Positions 46,580 to 56,319 of a stretch of 64,000 nucleotides of DNA are shown one piece after another. The notes below the pieces were generated by a model, which saw only the letters and a list, made by a program, of their open reading frames with translations, was not told where the DNA came from and ran no database searches. The stretch's first letter is position 1; each line of letters starts with the position of its first letter. The stretch lies in assembly GCA_964023205.1 (NCBI GenBank), contig OZ026851.1, forward strand, positions 13,681,637 to 13,745,636, read 5' to 3'. Position numbers and translations under genes: made by a program. The stretch is from Lutraria lutraria. Its lineage: Eukaryota > Mollusca > Bivalvia > Venerida > Mactridae.

Positions 46580-49500
46580 GTGATGTGATTACTGAGAAAT
46601 CATGGTTGTAGGTCTTGTATTAGAAACCCGTACACCGATGTCGGGGAAGGTCAAGAAAAAAGGTAAATTAGCACCATTAACCTAGGACTTATTATACATA
46701 CATTTCATTAAGATGCACTTGAAGTTTATCCACTACTATAAGCATATGCGTTGAAAAGGGCATCAGTCGAGCATTTAAATCATAGTGACAACATGGCGTA
46801 AGTGCATGTACTTAATCGGCTGCATGAATTAGGCAGGTTTTCGGTTGGTTGATGCCAGTGAAAGTATGATTTCGTGAAGTTACAGTACAGCCTCTCCAAA
46901 AGCAGCACCCTTTAGGAATAGGGAAATTATATTGTTGTAGAGAGGTTGTTGCTCTAGAGAGGTTACATTTATAGTTAAATAGTGCAATGGAAACAATCTT
47001 GCTGCTGGAGAGGAAGTACTGTACTTAAAAACTGTGGATACTCCCAGATGTATGGAGAACTCATGTGTGGTGATCATTTCTCCATTGTAACAAGTACTGG
47101 GTTCACGCCGTGAATATTCTTTTTGACAAACACCTAAAACTTGACTGAAGTTTAATGATGGTCGTTTTCTTGCAGAAAAATACGGTTCGGGCAACAATGA
47201 ACATATTTTGTGTCGAGTATGTGGTGACAAGTCATCTGGTTTCCATTATGGGGTGTTCTCATGCGAGGGCTGTAAGGTGAGTTAATGCTTCCGGTTGTTT
47301 ACTTCTCTTTAAACTTAGTCTGGTACCCTTGTACTTCCGGTTGTTTACTTCACCTTAAAACTTAGTCTGGTACCCTAGTACTTTGTTTACTTCACTTAAA
47401 ACTTAGTCTGGTACCCAAGTACTTACGGTTGTTTACATCACTTAAATTTATTCTGGTACCTTGTTTACAGCTTAAAATCACGATGAGTTTGATATATGTC
47501 CGCGGGGGACCATTTTCAGCATCAATGCTTAGACATGTATCGAGTTAAGATCTTAACCTTAACATCCGATAATTACTCACAGGATAAAAGACATACTAGT
47601 TATACATGCACACTAAGTAGCATGCATTACATGAGTACTAGAAGCTTAATATTCTGTTAGCCATACTCGCTTTATTTAATGATACTGCGTACATGTGAAC
47701 TGGAACCACGATGATACTGCGTACATGTGAACTGGAACCACGATGATACTGCATACATGTGAACTGGAACCACGATGATACTGCATACATGTGAACTGGA
47801 ACCACGATGATACTGCATACATGTGAACTGGAACCACGATGATACTGCGTACATGTAAACTGGAACCACGATGATACTACATACATGTGAACTGGAACCA
47901 CGATGATACTGCATACATTCAGTATTGCAATCGTAACTACTCGGGAATTTCCGTAACTGACAAACGCCGATTGTCAGTACATGTGTACTACGATTCATCG
48001 CCCTATTTATCTCTTACAATACTTACAGTACATGATTCTTTATGTCTGTGATCATTAGAAGGCCATGTGCTATGATCGTTGTTTCTGTACATAAAACATT
48101 TACTTGTTCAGTTATGCCGTCATCTGAGAATTCATGTGTCATTTAATACATTCTTGTCTATAAGTTGACGTTAGCACTATCATATGTAGTTTAGGAAAAG
48201 GGAAGGGCGATGAGCCAGCGCTGGTAAGAGGGGGATAATACACACAAGAGGTAAATTTGGGAAATATTCAGAATGCAATTAGGGGAACTAAAATTTTTCG
48301 GGAGGATAAGTTGTTATTTTCTTAGAGGGTGACGCTCTTTATCCGTGTCGCATTCCTAGTATATAAAACCCTGAAAATATTGGTTTACATTTCAATACAT
48401 GTAATTGGATACTGATACTGTTTCTGCTTTAGAAATGAAATGGACCCCCCCCCCTTATAGTTTTATTTCTAACATTGGGTTCTTCATATGACCTTTGGGT
48501 TTCAGCTTCTGTTATATGACACTGATAGTTGTTTTTATCAGACATACATCGTCAGTAGGTAACGGCCGACTATTTTTAAAACGACTTTTAGTATAAACAT
48601 ATTGTTTACATTGCGCGGCTGCACACATTCATTATACAGACATATTTAAACGCTTAGGTCAAATCTTCCAGACGTACCATTTAAAATACAGAGACACACG
48701 GTGGCTATTTAAGGAACAACTAAATACAATACAAACACTTTGTGCAGCGAATATCAATCATAGATCAGTCGGACTATAATCTCGTCCGCTCAGCTATTCT
48801 TAGCGCAAATTTGATTTTTTGTTATCCGTTTATTTTGTATGCAAGTTAATACTTGATAAAACAAGAGGGACATGATGGCCCTATATCGCTCACCAGACAA
48901 AAAATTATCACGATCCTATGAAATATAAATAAACTGGGGCGGGGTCAAATTTGCCCCTTGGGCAATAATTTGAACAAACTTGTTAGAGGTCCACTAGATA
49001 ATGCTACAAAATATCTAAGCTTCAGACATTGTAGTTTCTGACAAGAAGATTTTTAAAATTTCCCTATGTAAGTCTATGTAAAATCAAGTGACCTCTGGGG
49101 CGGGGCCAATTTGACCCTAGGGCAATATATTTAACAAACTTGGTAGAGGTTCACTAGACAATGCTACACACCAAATATCTAAGCTCTAGGCATGGTAGTT
49201 TCTGACAAGAAATTTTTTTAAAATTCCCCTATATAAGTCTATGTAAAATCAAGTGACCTCTGGGGTGTGGCAATAATTTGAACAAACTTGGTAGAGGTCC
49301 ACTAGACAATGCTACACACCAAATATCTAAGCTCTAGGCCCTGTGATTTTGGACAAGAATATTTTAAAAGTTTTTCCTATCAGTTGCCATGGCAATCAGA
49401 GTTTTTTATGAAATTATTTTTTTTAAACAAATTTGGTAGAGCTTCATGCAATGAATATCCATGTAAAGTTTCGTTGAAATTGGCGTACTGGTTAAGAAGA

Positions 49501-52500
49501 AGATGTTGTTTAAAGCAATTATTGACACAGTCGCACGCACGCACGCACACGCACGCACGGACGACGGACATCACGCGATCTTAATAGCGCACAATGAGCA
49601 TTTTGTTCTCTGGTGAGCTAAAAACAAACCAGGGATGATATTTAATCTTGTTGTCGTATAATGTAGGCCGATCTTAACTCGAAGGACACAACTTCCAAAT
49701 CGTTGTTTAGAATGTAAAGATAAAATCCAGTCCAACCGTTTTTTCCGTATTGTATTTTACAATAAGAAAATGAATGCATAAATTAGTTTACCTTTAATGT
49801 AATGTAATTGCATGACTGTGTCACCGAAAATGACCTGTGCTAAAGATTATAATATTTGTTACCACTCTCCGAGCTCAAATCTTGATTCCATTCTCAAAGT
49901 ATTATGGTTGAGTAGTTATACATGTAGCTGGCTATTCATGTTCATATCAATTACATTGTCAGACAATAGTTAGTAATATCATATTGTTTGATCGTATATA
50001 TTTAACGTAGACATGATTTTAAAAGACACTATTTGCAGTCTATAGGGTCTCAGATAATCGGTCTTCAAGCATAAATCTCATATTTTGTCTTTAATTAAAT
50101 GTTTCTAAGATAAATCATAATTTTGACTAAAAGACGATAATATCAAATTATTAATCTTATATTTTTCTATCTACATACATGTCAATGATCTGAATATATT
50201 CTGGAATATTAAAACGTGATTCCTTTTCATAAGAATTTTTTTGTGAATGAATTGGAGATTTCATCATGGAGTCTGTCATGATACTTTAAAACCTCGGTGC
50301 ATGAATCATCAGTTTAATCTTTCGTAATTATTTGTTTCCGGCAGTTTTCTATATTTTGCAGTTTTTGCTGGAAGTGATATGCTTAAACAAAATAAGTTGA
50401 TATATTTAACTGCTTTGTTTAGATTTATCCAGAAGTTATTTTTGTTACAGTGTCTCAGTCTGTGCAAATGAATCTCCAAGTTATTTTTTAAAATCCCTTC
50501 CTACCTACCCCTGGCTGTCTGTCGTGGTTATTAATATTCTGGAAACATTCGCTTTGTATGACCTATAGAACGAAATCCACGCTGGATAGTCGGCTCCAAT
50601 ATAATGTTACATAGTGAGATTCTGGTCCGCTGAAGTGTTTTATCGCCTTGAGTGTCACAATTACAATTCTTTCATGGAAAAATATAATTATAGATTTATA
50701 AACGTGTAAAGTGTATGTAATATAAATAATTGCAAACCGTGAAATATACATAACTGATGATTGGTTTCTACAAATCATAAAATCTAAGCAACATTTAGCA
50801 CCTGAAATACACGAGAGGTAACATTTATAATCTACTTAAATCTACTCAAATGTATCTCATGGATTCATACACGAGTACATGAGCTGCTTAAGGAATGCCA
50901 GGGGACAGGTTAATAGCTGTCACTTAGTTAACACTTTTGCACCGATACGGTGCACGTTTCATATATATACAAATGTATAGTAAATGTAACGGACCCCACA
51001 TTTAGTGTAGTTTTACCTTTCTCTTTAGTGATGTCTTACTATAGTAATTTGATTTAATTTAAAACCAGTCTGGATAAAGTGAAACATGATAATTATTATT
51101 TTATACACGATGTGACACAAGGGAGGTAATACTCTGAAAAACGTTTTATAATACCGACACAGTTGAGTATCGTGCATACATTAGATATTTTCATGACATG
51201 ATGCGAATTTGATTTTTAGCTCACCTGAGCACGTAGCGTTTGGAGAGCTATTGCAAGGTCTATAATCACGTGATATATCTGGAAAAATGGCGTTGCGCAC
51301 AAGTTCGTATTTTTCGTTGAAATCTTAAATGTTGATGGAGTGTTTCACGTAGCCCATGTTCCAGCCAACAATTTTCCGAATCCATCGGTACCAAATTTAA
51401 CATTGTTACGGTCGTAGTTTGTCCATAGACAAATAGTCATGTTTTGTCTTTCCCAAAGGTGGCCTTTGTCCACGTGTTTAACTATGGGCTGCAGAAAACG
51501 TGCCCTTTTTAAACTGATGTTTTTTTTCAAATCACAAACCTTCTATTTTAAGGGATTCTTCCGACGAACGGTTCGTCAGAAAATGGAATACAAAGCTTGT
51601 GAGAACCCGAAGGGGTGTTTAATTATGAGGATCAGCAGAAACAGATGTCAATATTGCAGACTTCAAAAATGTATTGCAGTTGGGATGTCCCACGAAGGTA
51701 ACTGATGAATGTTCTGTAGAAATGCTCTTAGCAACCACTTAAATACTAAGATCGTCTTATTTGATAAGTTTCAATAATTCCTTAGTAAACCATCTTGATA
51801 ATGATGTAAAAACCCTTTTCTCTGGTCTCAAAACAGCCTTAATTAAAATGGCTGCTTTTGTACAAATTACGAAATACTCTGAGTAGTTAAGGAGATGGTT
51901 TCTCTTTGTCAAGAATCGTGTTATACAGGTTTTAAAGAAATCCAGAATTTTTTGTTAGATAGTAATCTGAAAAAGCCCATAAATGATAACATAGGCTTTA
52001 TTTAACAAAACACATTTAAACATTGTTAAAAAATTAAGCTTTAGGGACGCAAATATTTTTTGTCATAAAAATGAGTTGAATCATCAAAGGTCAAATAATT
52101 TACTTCTACCTTGCAGCCGTGAGACTTGGGCGTTGTCCAAAAAAGGATCGACCGTCTAAGACCAGCTTTATGTACATGCCACGTGATTCCACTGTCCATC
52201 TTGATCGTCAGGTACGTACCGAACAAATGGTACTCACCGTTCATGGTGCTTACAGAAAAGCTTGTGAAGATTTTGATGACTTTGCTGCACTGTTTGAAGG
52301 AAAAACGGTAACTTCAGTTTTTCTCCAGATTGTTTAGTTGTGTTACATCAACATTTTCATTGTTATCATTTTCAAAATCATTATTTTTACCATCGACGTC
52401 TTCGCCGTTAACATTGAATTCGCCTTAGGTCATACCATCGCCATCTTCGACGCTAACTTTGACATCGTCTGTGAGTTAATCGTCATCATCATTCTCATCA

Positions 52501-54501
52501 CCGTCGTCATCTCCGTCAGTGTCCGCACATCATGATCGTCTTCATTAAAACCATTGTCTACATCACCAATCTCTTCAGTTGTATCATCATTTTGATTAGA
52601 GAGCTGTAGTGAAGAAATGATTTAATGATATATCACTGATTTTAAACAATGTTGAAAGAAGATATCTTTGATTGTTAATTTTTAAGAAGCTACAAAAAGG
52701 AATTCTTGCACAGGTATGTCTCAGTTCGACCTCATTGTTCTTAGTTATAATTTTTTTTTCACGATTTTCATGATTCAAGTTATTGTTTTATTAATTAACT
52801 ACATTTGTAATGTTTTATGTTGTACAGAAATCTTTGGAAATCTTCCTGAATGTTCTTTCTTGTGTTGTTTACAGATTATAATTCAAGACAAGGAAGATGC
52901 TAAACATCTTTATCTCCGTTACCTACCGGGAACTGTTCGATTCATTACCGCATTTGCTAAAGAAATTCCATTGTTCAAATCTTTAACCGAACACGACCAA
53001 AGACTACTTATTAAAAGCGGTTTATTAGAAATTGCCACAATTAACGAGTGTTCCTATATGTTGCTCGAAAACGACTCTGTTGTGAATAATAAGTTAAATA
53101 TAGTTATTCAAAGGAGCAGGCTCAATGAAATTGGACTATTAGGTGGTCTGTACACGGACTTGTGCAATGTGGTGTCAAAATTGAAGAAATTAAACCTGAC
53201 AGATGTTGAACTATCCTTGTTGTCGGCCACTGTTCTGTTTTGTCCAGGTAAGTACTTGCCAAGTGAGAGACAGTTGGTTTAACTTTTTTATTTTTTTTGC
53301 AAAATTCAATTTTATCTTTAATATTTATGTAATTTTGAATAACCTCTTAGTGTTTAGTTGCTCTAGTAACTACATTTGTATGATAACGGGTTTAAATAGA
53401 AAAATATTCCCTCTTAAGCGACTATTATCGTTTTAGGTAAAATAAAGGATGTAACTCACCATAACATGAATTTCTATGCAGACCAAAGTACTGCGTTTAT
53501 CTACATCAGCCATGCAATTGTGATGCAGGCTGGTTACCATTTCATGTTGCTGAACAAGTATACCGAGGGTTCAACGCAAGAGTGTCGTAACTCATATTGA
53601 AATAAGAACAAGTTACGATAGTTTTGCGCTGAGCCCTGGATATGTAGGTTGAGTTTCAATGAGTACTTTCAATACTTTGATTAATTGGAATAATTCCATA
53701 TTGACTTTTCTTTCATGTCTTTCAGATCGTGAAGGACTTGCTCACAATGTTGCTCTAGAAACCATGGAAACTGATTTATGTTTAGCTCTGAGATGTCAGC
53801 TTATTTTAAGTCATGGAGATGGTACAATAGTCTTCGCCAAGGCGGTAGAAGTTTTAACAGAACTCCGAAGAATCTCCACCATATATCTGGATGCTATACT
53901 AAATTCTCAAGTTGAAATAGATACTGACCCACAGACAGACAGCTGATGATGATTGGATTTTTATAACCTTAACTTAATATTTTAGCATTCCTGAAAATAA
54001 TTCTCAGTAAAAAATGCCTACTAACTTGAACATGTATTACTACTCAGACGAAAGAAACTAGGTCAGAATTACTGTGTGTGTGGTGCTGACGAGTGAAAAT
54101 AAGAAGTAGACAATGAATACGATGTTTCTATAGACACTGAATTACCACAGAGGCATATATTATATAGAGAATACATGGTTGGTGCCGAGATGGAGAAGGT
54201 TTATCCGGTGAAACTTAGAAGGGTGAAATGGGCGAGCCTTTGGGTAAAGAATGATAATAATGAATTATTACAGTTTGATGGTTGCTTACAGAAATGGTAT
54301 GATGTAAGCAAACGTTTATATGTGTAATCAACTGGTGGTTATTTCTTTTACACAATTTGATGAGTGCAAAAGTTTATCCACAAAAATAAATTATGGTTAT
54401 TTCATTGACATAATTTGACGAGTGCAGATTGCTTGTTTTCTTTTTCATTTTTGAAACTGTTGTTTTGCTTTGTGAGAACATTGTCACATTTTAAAAATAA
54501 A
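46580..54501 (+). CDS. Nuclear receptor, NR1 subfamily (transcript region; coding 46602-53946)
   Basis: Ligand-type transcription factor acting in the nucleus. Six coding exons (46602-46662, 47176-47276, 51553-51697, 52117-52307, 52875-53247, 53726-53946) total 1092 nt, 363 residues, with agreeing phases. The A/B region is only about 32 residues. The DNA-binding domain spans residues 33-99, with finger 1 CRVC...CEGC and finger 2 C70...C76...C86...C89, P-box CEGCKG and 5-residue D-box ENPKG. The extension [14 protein letters not shown] resembles Rev-erb/E75 extensions that read AT-rich bases 5' of a half-site. The ligand-binding domain carries the signature around FAKEIPLF and DQRLLIKSG. After helix 10/11 ([10 protein letters not shown]) the protein ends [14 protein letters not shown], without an AF-2 motif. 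NR1D/E-like is my best placement; orthology is not established. Confidence 0.9.
46583..46588 (+). promoter_or_regulatory. Minimal uORF (ATG-TGA) in the receptor 5' UTR
   Basis: A start codon followed at once by a stop lies 14 bp before the main ATG, in the same exon. Start-stop elements can stall ribosomes. An in-frame TGA also precedes the main ATG, supporting that start. Confidence 0.4.
46602..46662 (+). CDS. Nuclear receptor coding exon 1 (A/B region)
   Basis: The acceptor TCTCGTTTCAG ends at 46579, so at least one 5' UTR exon lies upstream and was not located. The ATG has G at +4. Donor AAG|GTAAAT, phase 1. It encodes [20 protein letters not shown]. Confidence 0.75.
46881..47033. mobile_element. 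Mariner-like MITE, TACAGTACAACCTC family, copy 2
   Basis: Ends TACAGTACAGCCTC and a shorter AAGTACTGTA. It lies in the first coding intron of the receptor and contains GTAGAGAGGTTGTTGCTC. Confidence 0.6.
47176..47276 (+). CDS. Nuclear receptor exon 2: first zinc finger
   Basis: Acceptor TTTTCTTGCAG, donor AAG|GTGAGT. Encodes [22 protein letters not shown], split here as [14 protein letters not shown] plus VFSCEGCK for clarity. The intron after CEGCK is at the usual place between the two fingers of nuclear receptor genes. Confidence 0.93.
47285..47470 (+). repeat. Tandem repeat after the first-finger exon, ~41-48-bp unit
   Basis: TTAGTCTGGTACCC occurs at 47315, 47362 and 47403, with a variant at about 47451. 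Units include CTTCCGGTTGTTTACTTC. The array starts 9 bp after the splice donor. Confidence 0.75.
47681..47920 (+). repeat. Minisatellite, 32-bp unit, 8 copies
   Basis: Starts at 47681, 47713, 47745, 47777, 47809, 47841, 47873 and 47905 with unit GATACTGCATACATGTGAAC plus TGGAACCACGAT. It is intronic. Long minus-strand frames across it are repeat artefacts. Confidence 0.92.
48858..49625 (+). mobile_element. Bivalve GCTCACC...GGTGAGCTAAAA element with internal repeats
   Basis: It begins AAACAAGAGGGACATGATGG, CCCTATATCGCTCACC and ends TTCTCTGGTGAGCTAAAA. Three internal units of about 150 bp carry GGTAGAGGTCCACTAGA and TTTCTGACAAGAA. A CGCACG/GGACGACGGAC simple repeat precedes the end. I recognise this as an abundant molluscan repeat. 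It lies in the 4.3-kb receptor intron. Confidence 0.75.
49700..51210. other. Receptor intron sequence with no other feature seen
   Basis: AT-rich intronic DNA without a defined repeat or an exon candidate. Confidence 0.4.
51215..51260 (+). repeat. Fragment of the GCTCACCTGAGC repeat end
   Basis: TTTTTAGCTCACCTGAGCAC matches the termini of the same general bivalve element type as at 48.9-49.6 kb. It lies about 300 bp before the second-finger exon. Confidence 0.45.
51553..51697 (+). CDS. Nuclear receptor exon 3: second zinc finger
   Basis: Acceptor TTCTATTTTAAG, an AAG acceptor and not CAG. It encodes [22 protein letters not shown], and [20 protein letters not shown]. Donor GAAG|GTAACT, phase 1, at the conserved GMSHE|AVR position. 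Confidence 0.93.
52117..52307 (+). CDS. Nuclear receptor exon 4: DNA-binding extension, hinge and helix 1
   Basis: Acceptor CTACCTTGCAG. It starts [15 protein letters not shown], then a hinge with HLDRQ, then a helix-1-like [10 protein letters not shown]. Donor ACG|GTAACT, phase 0. An inner, better donor CAG|GTACGT at 52211/52212 is in the same phase and would drop 32 residues. Confidence 0.9.
52338..52530 (+). repeat. Degenerate CAT/GTC trinucleotide tract
   Basis: Repeated CATCGTC, CATCATC and GTCATC strings follow the hinge exon. The open frame here is a by-product. Confidence 0.6.
52875..53247 (+). CDS. Nuclear receptor exon 5: ligand-binding domain core
   Basis: Acceptor TTGTTTACAG, donor CCAG|GTAAGT, phase 1. 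It holds the helix 3-5 signature ([16 protein letters not shown], then DQRLLIKSG) and helices to [12 protein letters not shown], the start of the usual 'PDR.GL' turn. The intron upstream is open in frame for about 53 codons. Confidence 0.93.
53461..53685 (-). repeat. GGAAACTGAAC-ended dispersed repeat, diverged copy H
   Basis: Contains AAAGTACTGCGTTTATCTACAT, CAGCCATGCAATTGTGATG and ends GTTGAGTTTCAATGAGTACT, TTCAATACTTTGATT. It lies in the last intron, ending about 40 bp before the acceptor. Confidence 0.55.
53726..53946 (+). CDS. Nuclear receptor exon 6: helices 8-11 and stop
   Basis: Acceptor CATGTCTTTCAG. It starts DREGL, which completes the PDR turn, and ends with helix 10/11 [19 protein letters not shown] and a polar tail to TGA. 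No hydrophobic-hydrophobic-x-Glu-hydrophobic-hydrophobic AF-2 core follows. Confidence 0.92.
54385..54390 (+). terminator. AATAAA polyadenylation signal (first)
   Basis: About 440 bp after the receptor stop codon. A second AATAAA lies at 54496-54501. Confidence 0.5.
54496..54501 (+). terminator. AATAAA polyadenylation signal (second)
   Basis: About 550 bp after the receptor stop codon and before the next MITE. Alternative to the site 111 bp upstream. Confidence 0.5.
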
Positions 54502-54568
54502 TTATGAACGAGAGAAAAATTAGTAATGTACTGAATTTCCATTCCATTCATTCATGCTTTTAAACACA

Positions 54569-54742
54569 TACAGTACAATCTCTCCAGAGCGGCCCTCTGT
54601 AGAGCAACAACCTCTCTATAACAACACCTTCAAAATTTCCCTAAGCTGATATTTACTATAAACTCTGTAGACCAACAACCTCTAAACAACCGCCAATATT
54701 TGCAGCTCCCACAGGGTGTTGCTCTACAGAGGTTGTACTGTA
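54569..54742. mobile_element. Mariner-like MITE, TACAGTACAACCTC family, copy 3
   Basis: Best preserved copy: ends TACAGTACAATCTCTC and AGAGGTTGTACTGTA with TA at both sides. The interior has AGCGGCCCTCTGTAGAGC and AACAACCTCT. Confidence 0.78.
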
Positions 54743-54749
54743 GATCTAA

Positions 54750-56240
54750 GAGTACAGGGAGATATTTTGGTCGATTCTAGTATTTCTTTATTAGAATGTC
54801 TGGTGGTTTATCTAGAACTCATCAAAGTCTGTCCACAATAGTCCCCACAGTGCTTTGATTTTATATTCCATTTTTTCACGAAATATTTATATAAAGATAT
54901 ATTCTTTACATCTATCACGTATTAGTGCAACATACTTTAGAGGAAAGTGGTTTATTAGCTCTGTACAAGTATTCTGTGAGAAAGTATTCAATGGCCCTGA
55001 GGGAACACATTACATTTTATTTATTAGATTATTCTATCAGCTGCAGCCCACGCTTGTATAAACATTGGCTAGAATTGAGGCTAGTAAGCTTTGGTTGAAC
55101 TGGTGAAATTTAGTCCATGTGTCTGATATTTGTAATTAAGTCATCCGGCCGGATCCTCTGTTTGCCTGCTTACTCATCTGAACGGTCATGGTCCTATACA
55201 TAGTTCCCATATCTACAATATTTACCTCCCTTGGCAGCCATCTTAGTTGTCAAATTTCATATATGTTTAATAGAAAAATAAAGAAAATTGGTTATTAAAC
55301 AACTCAATTTATAAAAGATAACTTAATAATGAAGTTGTTAAGGCCATAAGGCACATCAGGTTTAAAGAAAATGTAGTTGTCACTTATAAATATCCTGTAT
55401 TTAGAATTAACAAAACACAAACATATAAATCTTCTATCAATGCTTGTTGAATTTGCCAACAAAGATGGCCGCCAAGGGAGGTAAATATTGTAGATGTGGG
55501 AACTATGTATAGGTTTGAGTACAAGAAAGGCAGCCATTTTGTTTCTAATTAACATTTAAGTTCAACCCATCTTTATACAGATGGGCACTGCTATGTTTGT
55601 AATGAATGCTCGATATTGTTATGTTCGAGTCCATGTGATCATTAACCACGTATATATACCATTCTGCATATGTTTGTCTTTTTTTCTGTCCTTCTTTTTT
55701 ATGGCGTGTTTCAATGAGATCTGGCTCTTCAATCATTAATTTATTCTTCCTTTTGAGTTCTGCAATCCATGGTAAAATATCACCATCAGCTATTTTTCAG
55801 AAGTTGATTAACCAGTACCAATTTGAAACATTTGCAGTTATTGACCAATACCAAGTTTACATTTATTGCATCGTTGGATACCCACGGTTGGTGACTATAC
55901 TCCGCTGCATGCATCACGTATTGTCATACAGGAATTTTAACTTATTATTATATGTATTGCATGTTTGTTGATGTATGTAGCGGAGTGGAGTCAGCAGTCG
56001 TAGGTATCCTACGATGATTTATTGAGGGAGTTATTTTCATTTAGATATTTGGAAATAAGTGAGGTGTTTAGCTGCAGATACGTGTCTGGAAATAATGTGC
56101 ACTGAATAGTGTTGTTTTTTGTTGTTGCTTTTTGTCGAAAATGAATTTCTATGAATAAAATTATATATGTTACAATAATGTAAAAGTGTGTTCTTGTCAT
56201 TTTAATTTTAAGATAATTTTCACTTTATTTATAACTCAAC
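54750..56240. other. No supportable gene; short inverted pair around 55200 and 55480
   Basis: A segment near 55195-55245 (TTCCCATATCTACAATATTT, then ACCTCCCTTGGCAGCCATCTT) is inverted at about 55455-55515, giving a long-spaced inverted repeat. Otherwise no gene is seen. Confidence 0.5.
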
Positions 56241-56248
56241 TAATTTAG

Positions 56249-56314
56249 CTAAGCTGCTGTCACGGACAAAAAGTAGCGACACAAGAAAAGTTCTTCAAAA
56301 TGATACTGAGCCTG
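56249..56314 (+). CDS. Candidate 66-bp coding exon
   Basis: Acceptor AACTAATTTAG and a perfect donor CTG|GTAAGT. One frame reads KLLSRTKSSDTRKVLQN then DTEP, with phases 1 in and 1 out, so the exon is symmetric. A second frame is also open; the third has an immediate stop. No partner exon was identified. Confidence 0.25.
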
Positions 56315-56319
56315 GTAAG

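Noticed and set aside
47638..47998. Two overlapping minus-strand frames of about 90-110 codons
   Set aside because: Produced by the 32-bp tandem repeat in a receptor intron; the unit is not a multiple of three, so the frames drift through all phases.
52716..52874. Extension of the ligand-binding exon upstream in the same frame
   Set aside because: The stretch is hydrophobic and AT-rich, and a good acceptor (GTTTACAG) at 52874 matches the phase of the previous exon; read-through is most likely chance.
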